64,000 nt of DNA, taken from Nitrospira sp. Lineage in GTDB: Bacteria > Nitrospirota > Nitrospiria > Nitrospirales > Nitrospiraceae. The notes beneath the pieces are model-generated. The model was not told where the DNA came from. It did not search any database and worked only from the letters and a program-made list of their open reading frames with translations. Shown piece after piece: positions 47,742 through 57,592 of this stretch (its first letter is position 1; the number at the start of each line of letters is the position of its first letter). Where the stretch lies: positions 620,001 to 684,000 of the forward strand of contig CP126122.1 in assembly GCA_030123565.1 (NCBI GenBank), read 5' to 3'. The position numbers were made by a program, and so were the translations under genes.

Positions 47742-49244
47742 TTATGGAGCAGCAGGCGGAGCCGTTCGAGCAAGAAACTCCAATACGTTGCGGGTGATCT
47801 GCCGGACAGCCTGGCTGGATCGGTCGGTCCGCAGCTGCGGAACGTTGTAATCGTCGAGTCCCCAGCTCCATTGGATAGTTCCCGCAGCGAACACCCGGGC
47901 ACCGCTTGGTACTTCGTACAGGGTCATATCACCGTGGACGACCTGTCCGTCCTTTGAATAGGGGGAGTGGGCGAGGATGGTCAAGCCGGCCGGTCCGTTC
48001 GGGAAGGCGTGGTCGATTTCGTAACCCAGCAGGCCGGGGAGGCGATGGTCGGTGGGCAACGCTACTCCGGCAAACAACGGGTGTGAGGGCGATGTGATCA
48101 GGATATCTCCATCCACCGGCACCGCCCCGTACATGACGCCGAGCAGGTCCTGCTCCGGCCGATTCACCGGCTGGTCGCGCCATTGGACGGTGATCAGGTG
48201 GTCGTTCGACGGATCTCCATCCAGCGCCAAGGGATCCTCCTGCAGGGCCGCTTCCTTATAGGCGACCAGGGTTCGGTTCGGCTCGCCCGTGATCCGGCTG
48301 GACTCGAACCTGATCTGCCAATAGCAGGTATTGGCGGAGAAGAAACCGAGGCCGATTCCGTGGTTTCGAGCCTCCTCCACATGGCGCCGCATCTCCCATG
48401 ACCAATATTCATCGTGGCCGACCGAGAGCCAGGCCCTGTGTCCCTTCCAAAAATCTGCCCTGCTGTGCGTGTCGATGTCGGTGCTGTAAGTGACATCGTA
48501 GCCTTCGCGTTCCAGCCAGCGGACCATGTTGTATTCCCAGCCGGCGGTCGAGAGGGACCTGGTAGGGTGGATCGACAGGGCTGTCAGGAACTCTCCTGCG
48601 CCGGTGCCACTACCGCCGCGGGGATGTTGGCTTGCGGCATAGGGTCGATTGAACGAGACCTTTCTGGCCCATCGCTCCTCAAGGCTGTTCGAGGGATAGG
48701 TCGATTTCCCGCCCCAGTTGTTGTAGGCCTGGAAGGTTGTGACGCTGGACTGAAACAGGAAATCGGAAGGGCGGTCGTCTTCCCGGACAACGAAGATGAT
48801 GTAGCTCTGTTTGCCGCTGGGCCTGCCGGTCAACTTGGCGAGATAGACGCCGCTCAGCCACTCACGCGGATCATTCGCTCGCGTGGCCAGGGTATAGGAC
48901 ACCTGCCAGTCACACTCGATGAGGCCGGTCACAGGGTCGGGAGTCGGCATGGGCTGTTGGATTCCCGGCAGGGTGATGCCGCCTTGGACCAACCTTGCAC
49001 CGGTGCCTCCGTACCACCCCATGCGGTAGACGTCGACCGTTACGCTCGGGTCGATGCTGTTGATATAGAGGCGCAGTGGCTCACCGCGCTGGATGCCGGT
49101 GGCAGAGGCATAGCCTTCGACCTCATGGTCGGCGGGATCGGTCAGCACCCAGTCGGACGTGCCCGGCCGAGCATTCTCCAGGGCGATCGGGGAGGCGGCG
49201 TACGAGCGGGCGGGGATGAAAAACGCCACGGCCGCCAGAACCAT
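47742..49244 (-). CDS. Exported protein with N,N-dimethylformamidase-like large-subunit domain
   Basis: A protein of about 500 residues with a signal peptide (AAVAFFIPARSYA). The body matches the N,N-dimethylformamidase beta-subunit-like domain: RMGWYGGTGARLV, VTTFQAYNNWGGKSTYPSNS, RPYAASQHPRGG, WEYNMVRWLEREGYDVTYST, SVGHDEYWSWEMR and GLGFFSANTCYWQIRFE. The iron ligands of true dimethylformamidase cannot be confirmed here, and no small subunit is adjacent. A TTG at 49277 that overlaps the rpoH end is an alternative start. It may release ammonium or an amine from an amide, but substrate assignment is open. Confidence 0.72.
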   Translation of the reverse strand: MVLAAVAFFIPARSYAASPIALENARPGTSDWVLTDPADHEVEGYASATGIQRGEPLRLYINSIDPSVTVDVYRMGWYGGTGARLVQGGITLPGIQQPMPTPDPVTGLIECDWQVSYTLATRANDPREWLSGVYLAKLTGRPSGKQSYIIFVVREDDRPSDFLFQSSVTTFQAYNNWGGKSTYPSNSLEERWARKVSFNRPYAASQHPRGGSGTGAGEFLTALSIHPTRSLSTAGWEYNMVRWLEREGYDVTYSTDIDTHSRADFWKGHRAWLSVGHDEYWSWEMRRHVEEARNHGIGLGFFSANTCYWQIRFESSRITGEPNRTLVAYKEAALQEDPLALDGDPSNDHLITVQWRDQPVNRPEQDLLGVMYGAVPVDGDILITSPSHPLFAGVALPTDHRLPGLLGYEIDHAFPNGPAGLTILAHSPYSKDGQVVHGDMTLYEVPSGARVFAAGTIQWSWGLDDYNVPQLRTDRSSQAVRQITRNVLEFLARTAPPAAP

Positions 49245-49257
49245 GGCGGTGGCAGCC

Positions 49258-50268
49258 TTACATACGAAGGTGGTCAAAGTCCTTGACGTCTTTTTTGATG
49301 TAGTCGCGGAGGCGCTTGATGATCCGCGCCTCCAACTGTCTGGTGCGTTCCTTGGTAATGTCGTATTTGGCTCCCATGTCTTCGAGCGTCAGCGGGGTTT
49401 CGGATAGGATGCGGTTGCGCAGGATGTCTTCTTCGCGCTCGTCGAGGGTCGTGATGAATTCGGCCAGTTTCCGTCGGAACAGCGACTTGAGTTGTGTGTC
49501 GGCCAGTTGCTCGTCCGCCGGCTGGTCATGCGCCGGCAGGATATCCATCAAGGTGCCGTCTTGTTCCGGGCCGAGGGGTTGATCCAGCGACAGTTCCCAG
49601 CTGCCCAGCCGCTGGTCCATTTCGATGACATCGCGTTCACGGACATTGAGGCGATCCGCCAACAGTTTGCTGTCCGGCGCGAACCCTTCGCGTTCGAGCT
49701 TGGCCTTTTCCTTCTTCAGGTTGTAAAAGAGCTTGCGCTGGTCCTGCGTCGTGCCGACCTTGATCAGGCGGTAGGTGTTCAGCAGGTACCGGAGAATGTA
49801 GGCCCGCGCCCACCAGGCCGCATAGGCATAAAACCGGACGTTTTTCGTCGGGTCGAATTTCTTGATGGCCTGCATCAGTCCGACATTGCCTTCCTGGATC
49901 AAATCCATATGGTCGGCGCCGGTGTGCAGGTATTCGGACGCAATGGAGACGGAGACCCGCAGGTTGGCCAGGATGAGCTTCACCGCCGCCTCGCGGCTCC
50001 CGTGTTGCTGGTATTCCTCGAAGAGGCGAAGCTCTTCTTCCTTGGTGAGGTAGGGGTACCGCCTGACTTCCGTCAGGTATTGCTGGAGGGTGGTGACCGG
50101 AACCACCGAGGTGGACAGAGGCGCTTCTTCCGGCTCTTTCGATTCCTGCCGGACTGCCGCGTCATGTTCCTCCGTGACCTCTTTGTCCGTCGGTTCGAGA
50201 GGTTCAGGTTCGATCTGGTCTTCGGCCAGGCCTTCGTCGGAGTCCTGCATTTGCTTACGTGGTGCCAT
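49258..50268 (-). CDS. rpoH: RNA polymerase sigma factor RpoH (sigma32-type)
   Basis: A 336-residue group 3 sigma factor. It has region 2 (RVSVSIASEYLHTGADHMDL, GNVGLMQAIKKFDPTKNVRF, YAAWWARAYILRYLL), the RpoH box (QRKLFYNLKKEK) and region 4 (TLDEREEDILRNRILSETPL, then ITKERTRQLEARIIKRLR). About 60 acidic residues precede the conserved part, longer than E. coli RpoH (284 residues). Placed 1.8 kb from groESL, it probably directs heat-shock transcription. Confidence 0.88.
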   Translation of the reverse strand: MAPRKQMQDSDEGLAEDQIEPEPLEPTDKEVTEEHDAAVRQESKEPEEAPLSTSVVPVTTLQQYLTEVRRYPYLTKEEELRLFEEYQQHGSREAAVKLILANLRVSVSIASEYLHTGADHMDLIQEGNVGLMQAIKKFDPTKNVRFYAYAAWWARAYILRYLLNTYRLIKVGTTQDQRKLFYNLKKEKAKLEREGFAPDSKLLADRLNVRERDVIEMDQRLGSWELSLDQPLGPEQDGTLMDILPAHDQPADEQLADTQLKSLFRRKLAEFITTLDEREEDILRNRILSETPLTLEDMGAKYDITKERTRQLEARIIKRLRDYIKKDVKDFDHLRM

Positions 50269-50400
50269 GCTGGTCGAAACCGTTCATTGCAAGCTGTGAC
50301 TATACCAGATGTCGGGTCTCGGGCAACAATGAGTTCACCGGGCCGGCGTGGCTGGTCCCTTGCGTCTCTGAAATTGCGCCTCGTATAGTGCCTCCACGAT

Positions 50401-51600
50401 ATGAACATCAGAACCTTAGGCTCCGCCCTGCGCTCGGGACATTGGCCGACGTTGCTCGGCGCCTGGTCGCACCTTACCGTGAGCTTCATGGTGTGGCTGC
50501 TCTTCGGGGCGCTGGCCGTGGCGATCAGTGAGGAGCTTCGGCTGACGGCGACCCAACTGAGTGTGCTGGTGGCGCTGCCGCTCCTGAGCGGGGCGCTGCT
50601 GCGTGTTGCGGCGGGCTGGTCCTGTGATTGGTATGGCGCGAAGCGGACCGGTCTGCTGGTGTTGGGGCTTCAGCTGGCGGCGGTCTTGTGGGCCGTCCTT
50701 GGTGGAACGAGCTACGGCGAACTGCTGGGCATCGGTCTTCTACTGGGCGCCGGGGGGGCGAGTTTTGCCGTCGCCATGCCGGTTGCCAGCCGGGTCTATC
50801 CCATGGCCCATCAAGGTTTGATATTGGGGCTGGTCGCGTCCGGCAATATCGGAACGGTGCTGGTCCTCTTGCTGGCTCCACGATGGGAGTCGGCGGTGGG
50901 GTGGCATGGGGCCTGCGGCGTCATGGCCGTTCCCGTTCTGATGGCCCTCGGCCTCTATGCGAGGGTGGTGCGGGAAGCGCCTCTCGCAGGTTCCGCGGCA
51001 GGTGAAACCTGGTGGCGGGCGGCTTGGGGCCTAGTTCGTGTGCCGTCCGTCTATTGGCTCTGTCTGGTGTACGGCATCACCTTCGGCGGATTTGTCGGGT
51101 TGACGAGTTTTCTGCCCGTGCTGTTGCATGAGCAGTACGGCAGTGGTCCGATCGCCGCCGGCTCGATTGCCGCTCTTTGTGGATTGATTGGGAGCCTCAT
51201 TCGGCCGGTCGGCGGCTATGTAGCGGACCGATGGGGCGGGGTGCCGGTGTTGGTGGGGGTGTTGGTGGCGCTCGCCCTGATGGCTGCGCTGGCGGGATCT
51301 CTTCCCCCGCTGGTCTGGGCCGTCGGGTTGTTCGTGGCCGTGATTGCGGTGATGGGGTTTGGCAACGGGGTGGTCTTTCAGATCGTCTCGGAGTGGTTTC
51401 CCAAGGATATTGGTCTGGCGTCGGGATTGGTGGGGGCGGCAGGCGGAATCGGCGGGTTTTTCGTGCCCATCTGGTTCGGGCTGCTGCGGGAAAGTATGGG
51501 AACCTTCGTGCCGGGATTTGTCGGGTTGGCCGTCGTCAGTGTGCTTGCGGCTGTGACGGTGAGTGCTGCCCTGCGTTGGCGTTCTCGAGCAGTGGCGTAG
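50401..51600 (+). CDS. NarK/NasA-type nitrate/nitrite transporter
   Basis: A 399-residue major facilitator with 12 expected helices. The NNP-family signatures are present: GAGGASFAVAMPVASRVYPM in helix 5 and GFGNGVVFQIVSEWFPKDIG with GLVGAAGGIGGFFVP in helices 10-11. It probably moves nitrate or nitrite across the inner membrane; direction cannot be told. It lies alone between rpoH and ribBA, and no ANTAR-type hairpin is seen in its short upstream region. Confidence 0.85.
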   Translation: MNIRTLGSALRSGHWPTLLGAWSHLTVSFMVWLLFGALAVAISEELRLTATQLSVLVALPLLSGALLRVAAGWSCDWYGAKRTGLLVLGLQLAAVLWAVLGGTSYGELLGIGLLLGAGGASFAVAMPVASRVYPMAHQGLILGLVASGNIGTVLVLLLAPRWESAVGWHGACGVMAVPVLMALGLYARVVREAPLAGSAAGETWWRAAWGLVRVPSVYWLCLVYGITFGGFVGLTSFLPVLLHEQYGSGPIAAGSIAALCGLIGSLIRPVGGYVADRWGGVPVLVGVLVALALMAALAGSLPPLVWAVGLFVAVIAVMGFGNGVVFQIVSEWFPKDIGLASGLVGAAGGIGGFFVPIWFGLLRESMGTFVPGFVGLAVVSVLAAVTVSAALRWRSRAVA

Positions 51601-51733
51601 ACCGGGAACACCGGCGGGTTTTTCCATTGACAGGTGTGCTATGAAAAGAGTTAGCTGGGCCACCGACAGAGCGGGACCGGCGTGACGTGCGAAGACCGAC
51701 CGTCGGTCAGCAGGCGCGCACAACCGAGGGACC

Positions 51734-52939
51734 ATGGCGACACCGTTTAACTCGATTGAAGAGGCGATCAAGGACATCAAGAAGGGGAAGTTCGTCATCC
51801 TGGTCGATGACGAAGATCGCGAAAATGAGGGCGACCTCGTCATGGCGGCCGGCAAGGTGACCCCACAGGCCATCAACTTCATGGCGAGGCATGCGCGCGG
51901 CTTGATCTGCCTGGCGCTCACACCGGAACGGGTGGAGGAGTTGCAGTTGCCGCCGCAGGCAGTGGAGAACACGGCCACGTTCGGCACGGCCTTCACGGTT
52001 TCAATCGATGCCCGCAAGGGGATTACGACCGGGATTTCCGCCGCTGATCGCGCCACCACCATCCATGTCGCGATCGATCCCCATTCCAAACCGGTGGATC
52101 TGGCGCGCCCCGGTCATATTTTTCCGCTCAAGTCGCAAGTCGGCGGTGTGCTCAGGCGTGCGGGGCAGACCGAAGGGTCGGTGGACCTTGCGCGATTGGC
52201 CGGGCTCTATCCCGCGGGTGTCATCTGCGAAATCATGAACGAGGACGGCACGATGGCCCGCGTGCCGGAATTGACCAAATTCGCCAAGCAACACAAGTTG
52301 AAGCTGGTGACGATCAAGGCCTTGATCGAGTACCGCATGCATCGTGAAACGTTTGTGCGCCGGGCGGCCAGCGCCTTACTGCCCACCTCGTTCGGCGACT
52401 TCGAAGCGATCGCCTTCGAAAGTGAAATCGACGGGGCGACGCACATTGCGCTGGTGAAGGGGCGGGTGGATGAGGGACCGACGCTCGTGCGGGTCCATTC
52501 CGGCTGCCTGACGGCCGATGCGCTGGGATCGTTGCGTTGCGATTGCCGCGAGCAACTCCACCGTGCGATGGAGATCATCCAGAAGGACGGCCGCGGCGTC
52601 CTGCTCTATCTCAATCAGGAGGGGCGCGGGATCGGTCTGCTGAACAAGATCAAAGCCTATGGCCTGCAGGATCAGGGCAGCGATACCGTCGAAGCGAACC
52701 TCCAGCTCGGCTTCAAGGCCGATCTGCGGGACTATGGTGTCGGCGCCCAGATTCTGGTGCAGCTCGGGTTGCACCGCATCCGCCTGATCACCAACAATCC
52801 GCGCAAGATCGTCGGCATCGAAGGCTACGGACTGAAGGTCGTCGAACGGGTACCGATCGAGATCCCTCCGCGCACCCACAACGAAAAATATCTCCGCACG
52901 AAGAAGTCCAAGCTTGGCCACATCCTGAAAAAAGTATAA
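51734..52939 (+). CDS. ribBA: Bifunctional DHBP synthase/GTP cyclohydrolase II
   Basis: A 401-residue enzyme giving both riboflavin precursors. Residues 1 to about 205 form 3,4-dihydroxy-2-butanone-4-phosphate synthase ([19 protein letters not shown]). The C-terminal half is GTP cyclohydrolase II with the zinc cysteines C-x10-C-x-C in [20 protein letters not shown] and [20 protein letters not shown]. It heads a rib-nus-pur series. I saw no FMN riboswitch upstream. Confidence 0.96.
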   Translation: MATPFNSIEEAIKDIKKGKFVILVDDEDRENEGDLVMAAGKVTPQAINFMARHARGLICLALTPERVEELQLPPQAVENTATFGTAFTVSIDARKGITTGISAADRATTIHVAIDPHSKPVDLARPGHIFPLKSQVGGVLRRAGQTEGSVDLARLAGLYPAGVICEIMNEDGTMARVPELTKFAKQHKLKLVTIKALIEYRMHRETFVRRAASALLPTSFGDFEAIAFESEIDGATHIALVKGRVDEGPTLVRVHSGCLTADALGSLRCDCREQLHRAMEIIQKDGRGVLLYLNQEGRGIGLLNKIKAYGLQDQGSDTVEANLQLGFKADLRDYGVGAQILVQLGLHRIRLITNNPRKIVGIEGYGLKVVERVPIEIPPRTHNEKYLRTKKSKLGHILKKV

Positions 52940-52940
52940 C

Positions 52941-52990
52941 GGCTGCTGAAAATGGCCATCAGCGTCGTTCTCGGCTCGAAAAGATCCGAG
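52941..52990 (+). repeat. Partial copy of the urtD-urtE repeat
   Basis: GGCTGCTGAAAATGGCCAT followed by 28 bases identical to 5782-5809, right after the ribBA stop. The right half of the element is missing. The rest of the gap to ribH holds nothing clear. Confidence 0.65.
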
Positions 52991-53121
52991 ACATATCCCG
53001 CCCTCATTCCAGACATCGCGCCCAAAACGTATAGCCATTTGAGACCGATTCCAGGTATGATCGCGCCTCTTTCACCATCGCATCGAAGGTCCATGAGACG
53101 GCCGAGCCGTCGCGCAATCCG

Positions 53122-53664
53122 ATGAAACTCCGCAAAGGATCCCATGAGGCGACGGGTCTGACCTTCGGCATCGTCGCAAGCAAATTCAATAAGTTCGTGA
53201 CCAGCCGGCTCCTGGCGGAATGTGTGAGGGCCTTGACCAAGGCGGGCGCGGCAGACGAGGCGATCGAGGTGGTGCGGGTGCCGGGCGCCTTCGAAATTCC
53301 TCTGGTGGCCCGCCGGCTCGCCCGTTCCGGTCGATTCGATGCGATCATCTGTCTCGGCGCCGTCATCCGCGGCGATACGCCCCATTTCGAATACATCAGC
53401 ACCGAAGTCAGTCGTGGCATCCTGCAGGCTTCCATGGAGACGAATGTGCCGATGGTGTTCGGCGTCTTGACGACCGATACGGTGGCGCAGGCGATCGAGC
53501 GCGCGGACCCGGCGAAGATGAATCGCGGCGCCGATGCGGCGAAAACGGCAATCGAAATGGCGAACGTGATGCGCATGCTTGGCAAGGAAGAAAGCGGGGA
53601 GGTGTCGCCGCCGCTCACCGCTCCAGGACGTACCGGGCGGGGCGCTGTGAGGCAGAAGCGCTGA
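53122..53664 (+). CDS. ribH: 6,7-dimethyl-8-ribityllumazine synthase
   Basis: A 180-residue penultimate enzyme of riboflavin synthesis. The hallmarks [54 protein letters not shown] and [12 protein letters not shown] are all present. A tail of about 25 residues past the usual end is Pro/Arg-rich. It lies 182 bases after ribBA and just before nusB. Confidence 0.95.
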   Translation: MKLRKGSHEATGLTFGIVASKFNKFVTSRLLAECVRALTKAGAADEAIEVVRVPGAFEIPLVARRLARSGRFDAIICLGAVIRGDTPHFEYISTEVSRGILQASMETNVPMVFGVLTTDTVAQAIERADPAKMNRGADAAKTAIEMANVMRMLGKEESGEVSPPLTAPGRTGRGAVRQKR

Positions 53665-53677
53665 TCGGCATTGTCCT

Positions 53678-54151
53678 ATGGCCTCTCGACATCAAGCCCG
53701 TGAACGGGCGGTACAGATTCTCTTTCAATACGACATCCACGGCCAAGCCGGGCCGTGGCTGGATGATTTTTGGGTCCAGTATCCCCTGACGGAAGAACTG
53801 CGTACGTTCGCGGAACGGCTGGTCGCCGGCGTCCAGACCGGCAAGAAGGAGCTGGATGCGCTGATCGGCACCTATGCGACCAATTGGAAAATCAGCCGCA
53901 TGCCGATCATCGATCGCAATATTCTGCGTATGGCCTGCTTTGAATTGTTGCACGTCCCTGAGGTGCCGGCCAAGGTCACGTTGAACGAGGCGATCGAACT
54001 GGCCAAGAGTTTCGGCGACGACGAAGCGTCGAAATTCGTGAACGGGATCCTCGATAAGGTGCTCAGTTCCGATGCCCGCCTGGAGCGGAAACGCGCCTTT
54101 CCAGAACTGCCGGTGGTGGGCAATGGGGGCAACGTGAACCGTGAAGCGTGA
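53678..54151 (+). CDS. nusB: Transcription antitermination protein NusB
   Basis: A 157-residue all-helical RNA-binding protein for rRNA antitermination. It begins [20 protein letters not shown] and has [20 protein letters not shown] and [20 protein letters not shown], with FVNGILDKV following. It sits 13 bases after ribH; a ribH-nusB pairing is widespread in bacteria. Confidence 0.95.
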   Translation: MASRHQARERAVQILFQYDIHGQAGPWLDDFWVQYPLTEELRTFAERLVAGVQTGKKELDALIGTYATNWKISRMPIIDRNILRMACFELLHVPEVPAKVTLNEAIELAKSFGDDEASKFVNGILDKVLSSDARLERKRAFPELPVVGNGGNVNREA

Positions 54152-54225
54152 AGGAAGAACTCTTTCCCACTTGACTCGCACGAGAGACGTTTCACGCGAT
54201 ACGAGATACTCACGACGAGACCAAC

Positions 54226-55560
54226 ATGATTGACCGTTACACCCGTCCCAGGATGAGCGCCGTCTGGGACCTCAAACACAAGTACGAGATCTGGCTCGAG
54301 GTCGAATTGCAAGCCTGCGCCGCGTTCGAGCGTGACGGGCAGGTGCCGCGGGGAACCAGCGCCCGCATCCGCGAGAAGGCCAAGATCGACGTGGCGCGCA
54401 TCGCCGAAATCGAGAAGGTGACGAAACATGATGTGATCGCCTTTCTCGAATCGCTCGTCGATTCCGTGGGGCCGGAACATCGGTTCCTCCACATGGGTCT
54501 GACCTCCTCGGACATCGTCGACACGTCGCTGGCGGTGCAGATGACCGAAGCGCTCGACCTGATCCTCGAAGATCTCGACGAGTTGATCGCCGTGCTGAAG
54601 AAGCGGGCGTTCGAACATCGCCGGACGGTGATGGTGGGTCGGTCGCACGGTATCCACGGCGAGCCGGTGTCGTTCGGATTCAAATTGGCGATCTGGTATG
54701 AAGAAGCCTGCCGGCACCGGACCAGGCTCCAAGCGGCCAGAAAAGACATTGCCGTCGGCAAACTGTCGGGGGCCATGGGGACGTTCGCGCATCAAGGTCC
54801 GGATATCGAAGAATATGTCTGCGCCAAGCTGGGGCTCACGTCGGACCCGGTCTCGAATCAAGTGGTGCAACGTGACCGGCATGCGGCCTATGTCTCGGCG
54901 CTGGCGCTGGTGGCGGCCAGCGTCGAAAAAATCGCGACGGAGATACGCCACCTCCAGCGGACGGAGGTGTTGGAGGCGGAGGAATATTTCTCCGAGGGGC
55001 AGAAGGGCTCGTCGGCCATGCCGCACAAACGCAACCCGATCGCGTCGGAAAATCTCTGCGGCCTGGCCCGCCTGGTGCGCGGCAACAGTGTGGCAGCCCT
55101 TGAAAACGTGGCCCTGTGGCACGAGCGCGACATCAGCCATTCCTCCGTCGAACGGGTGATCATGCCGGACAGCACGATCCTGGTCGATTACATGTTGGCC
55201 CGCGTGACCGACGTGGTGAAAAACCTGATCGTCTATCCTGAGCGCATGAAGCGAAACCTGGAATTGACCGGAGGGTTGGTCTATTCACAGCGATTGCTGC
55301 TGGCGCTCATCGAGAAGGGCGCGCAGCGCAAGGAATCCTACGAAGCGGTCCAGCGCAATGCCATGACCGCCTGGAAGGGCGGGGTCGGGTTCAAGGAACT
55401 CGTGGGGAAGGACCCATTCATCACCGCACATTTGACGGCCGGCGAGATTGCGGCCTGTTTCGATCCCACCTATTACCTGCGGCATCTCGACCAGGTCTTT
55501 CGCCGCGTGTTCGGGAGCGACGCAGGGACATCGACTCGACGGCGGAGGAGGCAGGCATGA
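54226..55560 (+). CDS. purB: Adenylosuccinate lyase
   Basis: A 444-residue enzyme that acts twice in purine synthesis, cleaving SAICAR and adenylosuccinate. The fumarase/aspartase superfamily signature is SEGQKGSSAMPHKRNPIASE, and FLHMGLTSSDIVDTSLAVQ and GRSHGIHGEPVSFGFKLA hold further catalytic parts. The stop overlaps the start of the chlorite dismutase gene by four bases (ATGA). Confidence 0.96.
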   Translation: MIDRYTRPRMSAVWDLKHKYEIWLEVELQACAAFERDGQVPRGTSARIREKAKIDVARIAEIEKVTKHDVIAFLESLVDSVGPEHRFLHMGLTSSDIVDTSLAVQMTEALDLILEDLDELIAVLKKRAFEHRRTVMVGRSHGIHGEPVSFGFKLAIWYEEACRHRTRLQAARKDIAVGKLSGAMGTFAHQGPDIEEYVCAKLGLTSDPVSNQVVQRDRHAAYVSALALVAASVEKIATEIRHLQRTEVLEAEEYFSEGQKGSSAMPHKRNPIASENLCGLARLVRGNSVAALENVALWHERDISHSSVERVIMPDSTILVDYMLARVTDVVKNLIVYPERMKRNLELTGGLVYSQRLLLALIEKGAQRKESYEAVQRNAMTAWKGGVGFKELVGKDPFITAHLTAGEIAACFDPTYYLRHLDQVFRRVFGSDAGTSTRRRRRQA

Positions 55561-56351
55561 ACCCTTGGTCGGTCGTGAGGATGGCGCTGGTGATCGGTCT
55601 GCTGGTGACGGCGACGGCTTGGCCGGCGCGCGCGAATGAGCGGGACAAATTACTCACGGAGCCCGGTGTCTACGGCACGTTCGCCGCATTCCAAATGGAT
55701 CACGACTGGTGGGACCTCACCGGGGAGGCGCGTGTGATCGCGGTGTCGGAGGCCAAGGGGTTGATTGAGCAGTTCTCGAATAAGATCGTGATCGAGTCGT
55801 ATCTGCTCCGCGGGCTGTCCGACCATGCCGATTTCATGTTCAGGTTGCATGCCCGCGCCCTGTCCGACAGCCAGCAGTTTCTGGCCTCGCTGTTGGGAAC
55901 TCGGTTCGGGCGGCATCTCGTTGCAACCAGCTATTTCCATGGCCTGACGAAAAAGGCCGCCTATGTGCCGGAGTTCCCCGAACAGATGAAGAAGGACCTG
56001 CAGGCGCCGAGCGAGGCCGGGACAAAATCCTATGCGATCGTGATTCCGATCAGAAAAGATGCCGAATGGTGGACCCTCGATCAGGACACGCGCATGGCAA
56101 TGATGCAGGAGCATACCGGGGCGGCGCTTCCCTACATGCCCGTCGTAAAACGGAAGCTATACCATTCCAGCGGCCTGGACGACTTCGACTTCATCACCTA
56201 CTTCGAAACGGAGAAGCTGGAGGAGTTTCAGAGCCTGATCCGCGCGCTCGAACAGGTGAAGGAGTTTCGCCACAATCGGCGATTCGGGCATCCGACATTG
56301 TTGGGCACGGTCAGACCGCTCGACGATATTCTCGAAATGTTCGCACGGTAG
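55557..56351 (+). CDS. cld: Chlorite dismutase, periplasmic
   Basis: A 264-residue haem b protein that splits chlorite to chloride and O2. A signal peptide ends at AWPARA, cleaved after residue 26. In the mature numbering the proximal His (QEHTGAALPY) is 160 and the distal Arg (VVKRKLYHSSG) is 173, exactly the positions known for the Nitrospira defluvii enzyme. The length fits the long, pentameric form. It overlaps purB and lies 12 bases from purC, so it is embedded in a purine operon. Its role in nitrite oxidisers is not settled. Confidence 0.95.
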   Translation: MNPWSVVRMALVIGLLVTATAWPARANERDKLLTEPGVYGTFAAFQMDHDWWDLTGEARVIAVSEAKGLIEQFSNKIVIESYLLRGLSDHADFMFRLHARALSDSQQFLASLLGTRFGRHLVATSYFHGLTKKAAYVPEFPEQMKKDLQAPSEAGTKSYAIVIPIRKDAEWWTLDQDTRMAMMQEHTGAALPYMPVVKRKLYHSSGLDDFDFITYFETEKLEEFQSLIRALEQVKEFRHNRRFGHPTLLGTVRPLDDILEMFAR

Positions 56352-56363
56352 CGGAGGAGAGTG

Positions 56364-57077
56364 ATGACTGGCGAACCCACAGGCACGATGATCTATGAGG
56401 GCAAGGCCAAGAAAATTTTCACGACCGATCGGCCCGACCAGGTGTTGCAGTATTTTAAGGATGACGCGACGGCGTTCAATGCGCAGAAGCGCGGAACCAT
56501 TGTCGAGAAGGGTGTGGTCAACAACAAGGTGTCGGAGCGGCTGTTCCGGCTCTTGGAGCAACAGGGGATTCCGACGCACTTCATCGACCGCGTGAGCGAC
56601 CGCGAGATGCTTACCAAGAAGGTGACGATCGTGCCGGTCGAGGTGGTGGTGCGGAACGTCGTCGCGGGGAGTCTTGCCAAGCGGCTCGGACTCAAGGAAG
56701 GGGTTGCCATCGAGCCCGAGATCATCGAGTTTTATTACAAGGACGATGCGCTCGGCGATCCGTTGGTGAACGACGATCACCTCCGCCTGTTGAACGTGGC
56801 GACGCCGGCCGTGCTGCGGGAGATGCGTGAACTGGGCAGGAAGATCAACGCGGTGTTGCTGCCGTTCTTCAAGGAACGTCGCATGATCCTGGTCGATTTC
56901 AAGCTGGAGTTCGGCGTCTTTCACAATCGGCTTATCCTGGCCGACGAAATTTCTCCCGACACCTGCCGATTTTGGGATCAGACTACGAAGGAGTCGATGG
57001 ATAAGGATCGGTTCAGGAAGGATTTGGGGAAGATCGAGGAGGCGTATCAGGAGGTGTTGAAGCGGGTGTGCGGATAG
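56364..57077 (+). CDS. purC: SAICAR synthase
   Basis: A 237-residue ligase that joins aspartate to CAIR in purine synthesis. It has MIYEGKAKKIFTTDRPDQVL near the N-terminus, EVVVRNVVAGSLAKRLGLKE, and VDFKLEFGVF and ILADEISPDTCRFWD as the two family signatures. ATG 56364 is preceded by GGAGGAGAG; a GTG three bases upstream is also possible. Confidence 0.95.
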   Translation: MTGEPTGTMIYEGKAKKIFTTDRPDQVLQYFKDDATAFNAQKRGTIVEKGVVNNKVSERLFRLLEQQGIPTHFIDRVSDREMLTKKVTIVPVEVVVRNVVAGSLAKRLGLKEGVAIEPEIIEFYYKDDALGDPLVNDDHLRLLNVATPAVLREMRELGRKINAVLLPFFKERRMILVDFKLEFGVFHNRLILADEISPDTCRFWDQTTKESMDKDRFRKDLGKIEEAYQEVLKRVCG

Positions 57078-57097
57078 GGGACAGTAGGGCTGCCTTC

Positions 57098-57237
57098 TTT
57101 GCTCGCGCAACGCGCGGCCTCAGAAGGGTACGAGAGAGTTGCCAGACCGTCCTTCTTGCTCGCAGAACGCGCACGAGAAACCGGTGCTCGTTCGATGCGC
57201 GCAGTGAAGAATAGTCTGGCAACTCCCTCAGCAAGAA
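57098..57237 (+). repeat. Palindromic repeat, copy B
   Basis: Contains CTCGCGCAACGCGCGGCCTC, then the core TTGCTCGCAGAACGCGCACG with GTGCTCGTTCGATGCGCGCA. The core is closed by the perfect arms GTTGCCAGAC (57138-57147) and GTCTGGCAAC (57214-57223). Same order as copy A on the other strand. The remaining gap to 57364 shows no gene. Confidence 0.78.
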
Positions 57238-57364
57238 GGTGTACAGTCGGAAACGGTCAAAAGTGGCCCTCGTTGGACGAGCGCAGGAGAAGGCAACCCT
57301 ACCATCCCCTTTTCGCCTCCTCCTGGTTGTTTGGGACAGGGGAGTAAAAGAGAAGAGAGGGAGC

Positions 57365-57592
57365 GTGAACCGGTTTCTGCAGTTGTTTTTGAACTATGGC
57401 CTGGTGGCGGCGATTGTGGTGTGGGCCGCCACGGTGGCCTTGATGGCCTACCACCTCAAGGAGTCGCCCTGGCGTTGGGCCTTTGTCCTGTTGTCGCTGG
57501 CAGGGTTGGGGACGGTCTGGGCAATCTTTCAGATTCGCAAATACGTGAAGAGGGTAACCAAGGAGCAGCAGGAAGTGGGGAAGGCACAATGA
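57365..57592 (+). CDS. Small membrane protein before purS
   Basis: A 75-residue protein with two likely membrane helices (YGLVAAIVVWAATVALMAY and WAFVLLSLAGLGTVWAIFQI) and a basic C-terminal tail (RKYVKRVTKEQQEVGK). The start is a GTG at 57365, and the stop overlaps the purS start (ATGA). Function unknown; overlap with purS suggests only coupled translation. Confidence 0.65.
   Translation: MNRFLQLFLNYGLVAAIVVWAATVALMAYHLKESPWRWAFVLLSLAGLGTVWAIFQIRKYVKRVTKEQQEVGKAQ

Noticed and set aside
51601-51733. Possible FMN riboswitch before ribBA
   Set aside because: The conserved RFN-element segments are not present in this 133-base gap.
53872-55140. A 422-codon minus-strand open frame across nusB and purB
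   Set aside because: It covers two unmistakable plus-strand genes and has the same shadow composition.
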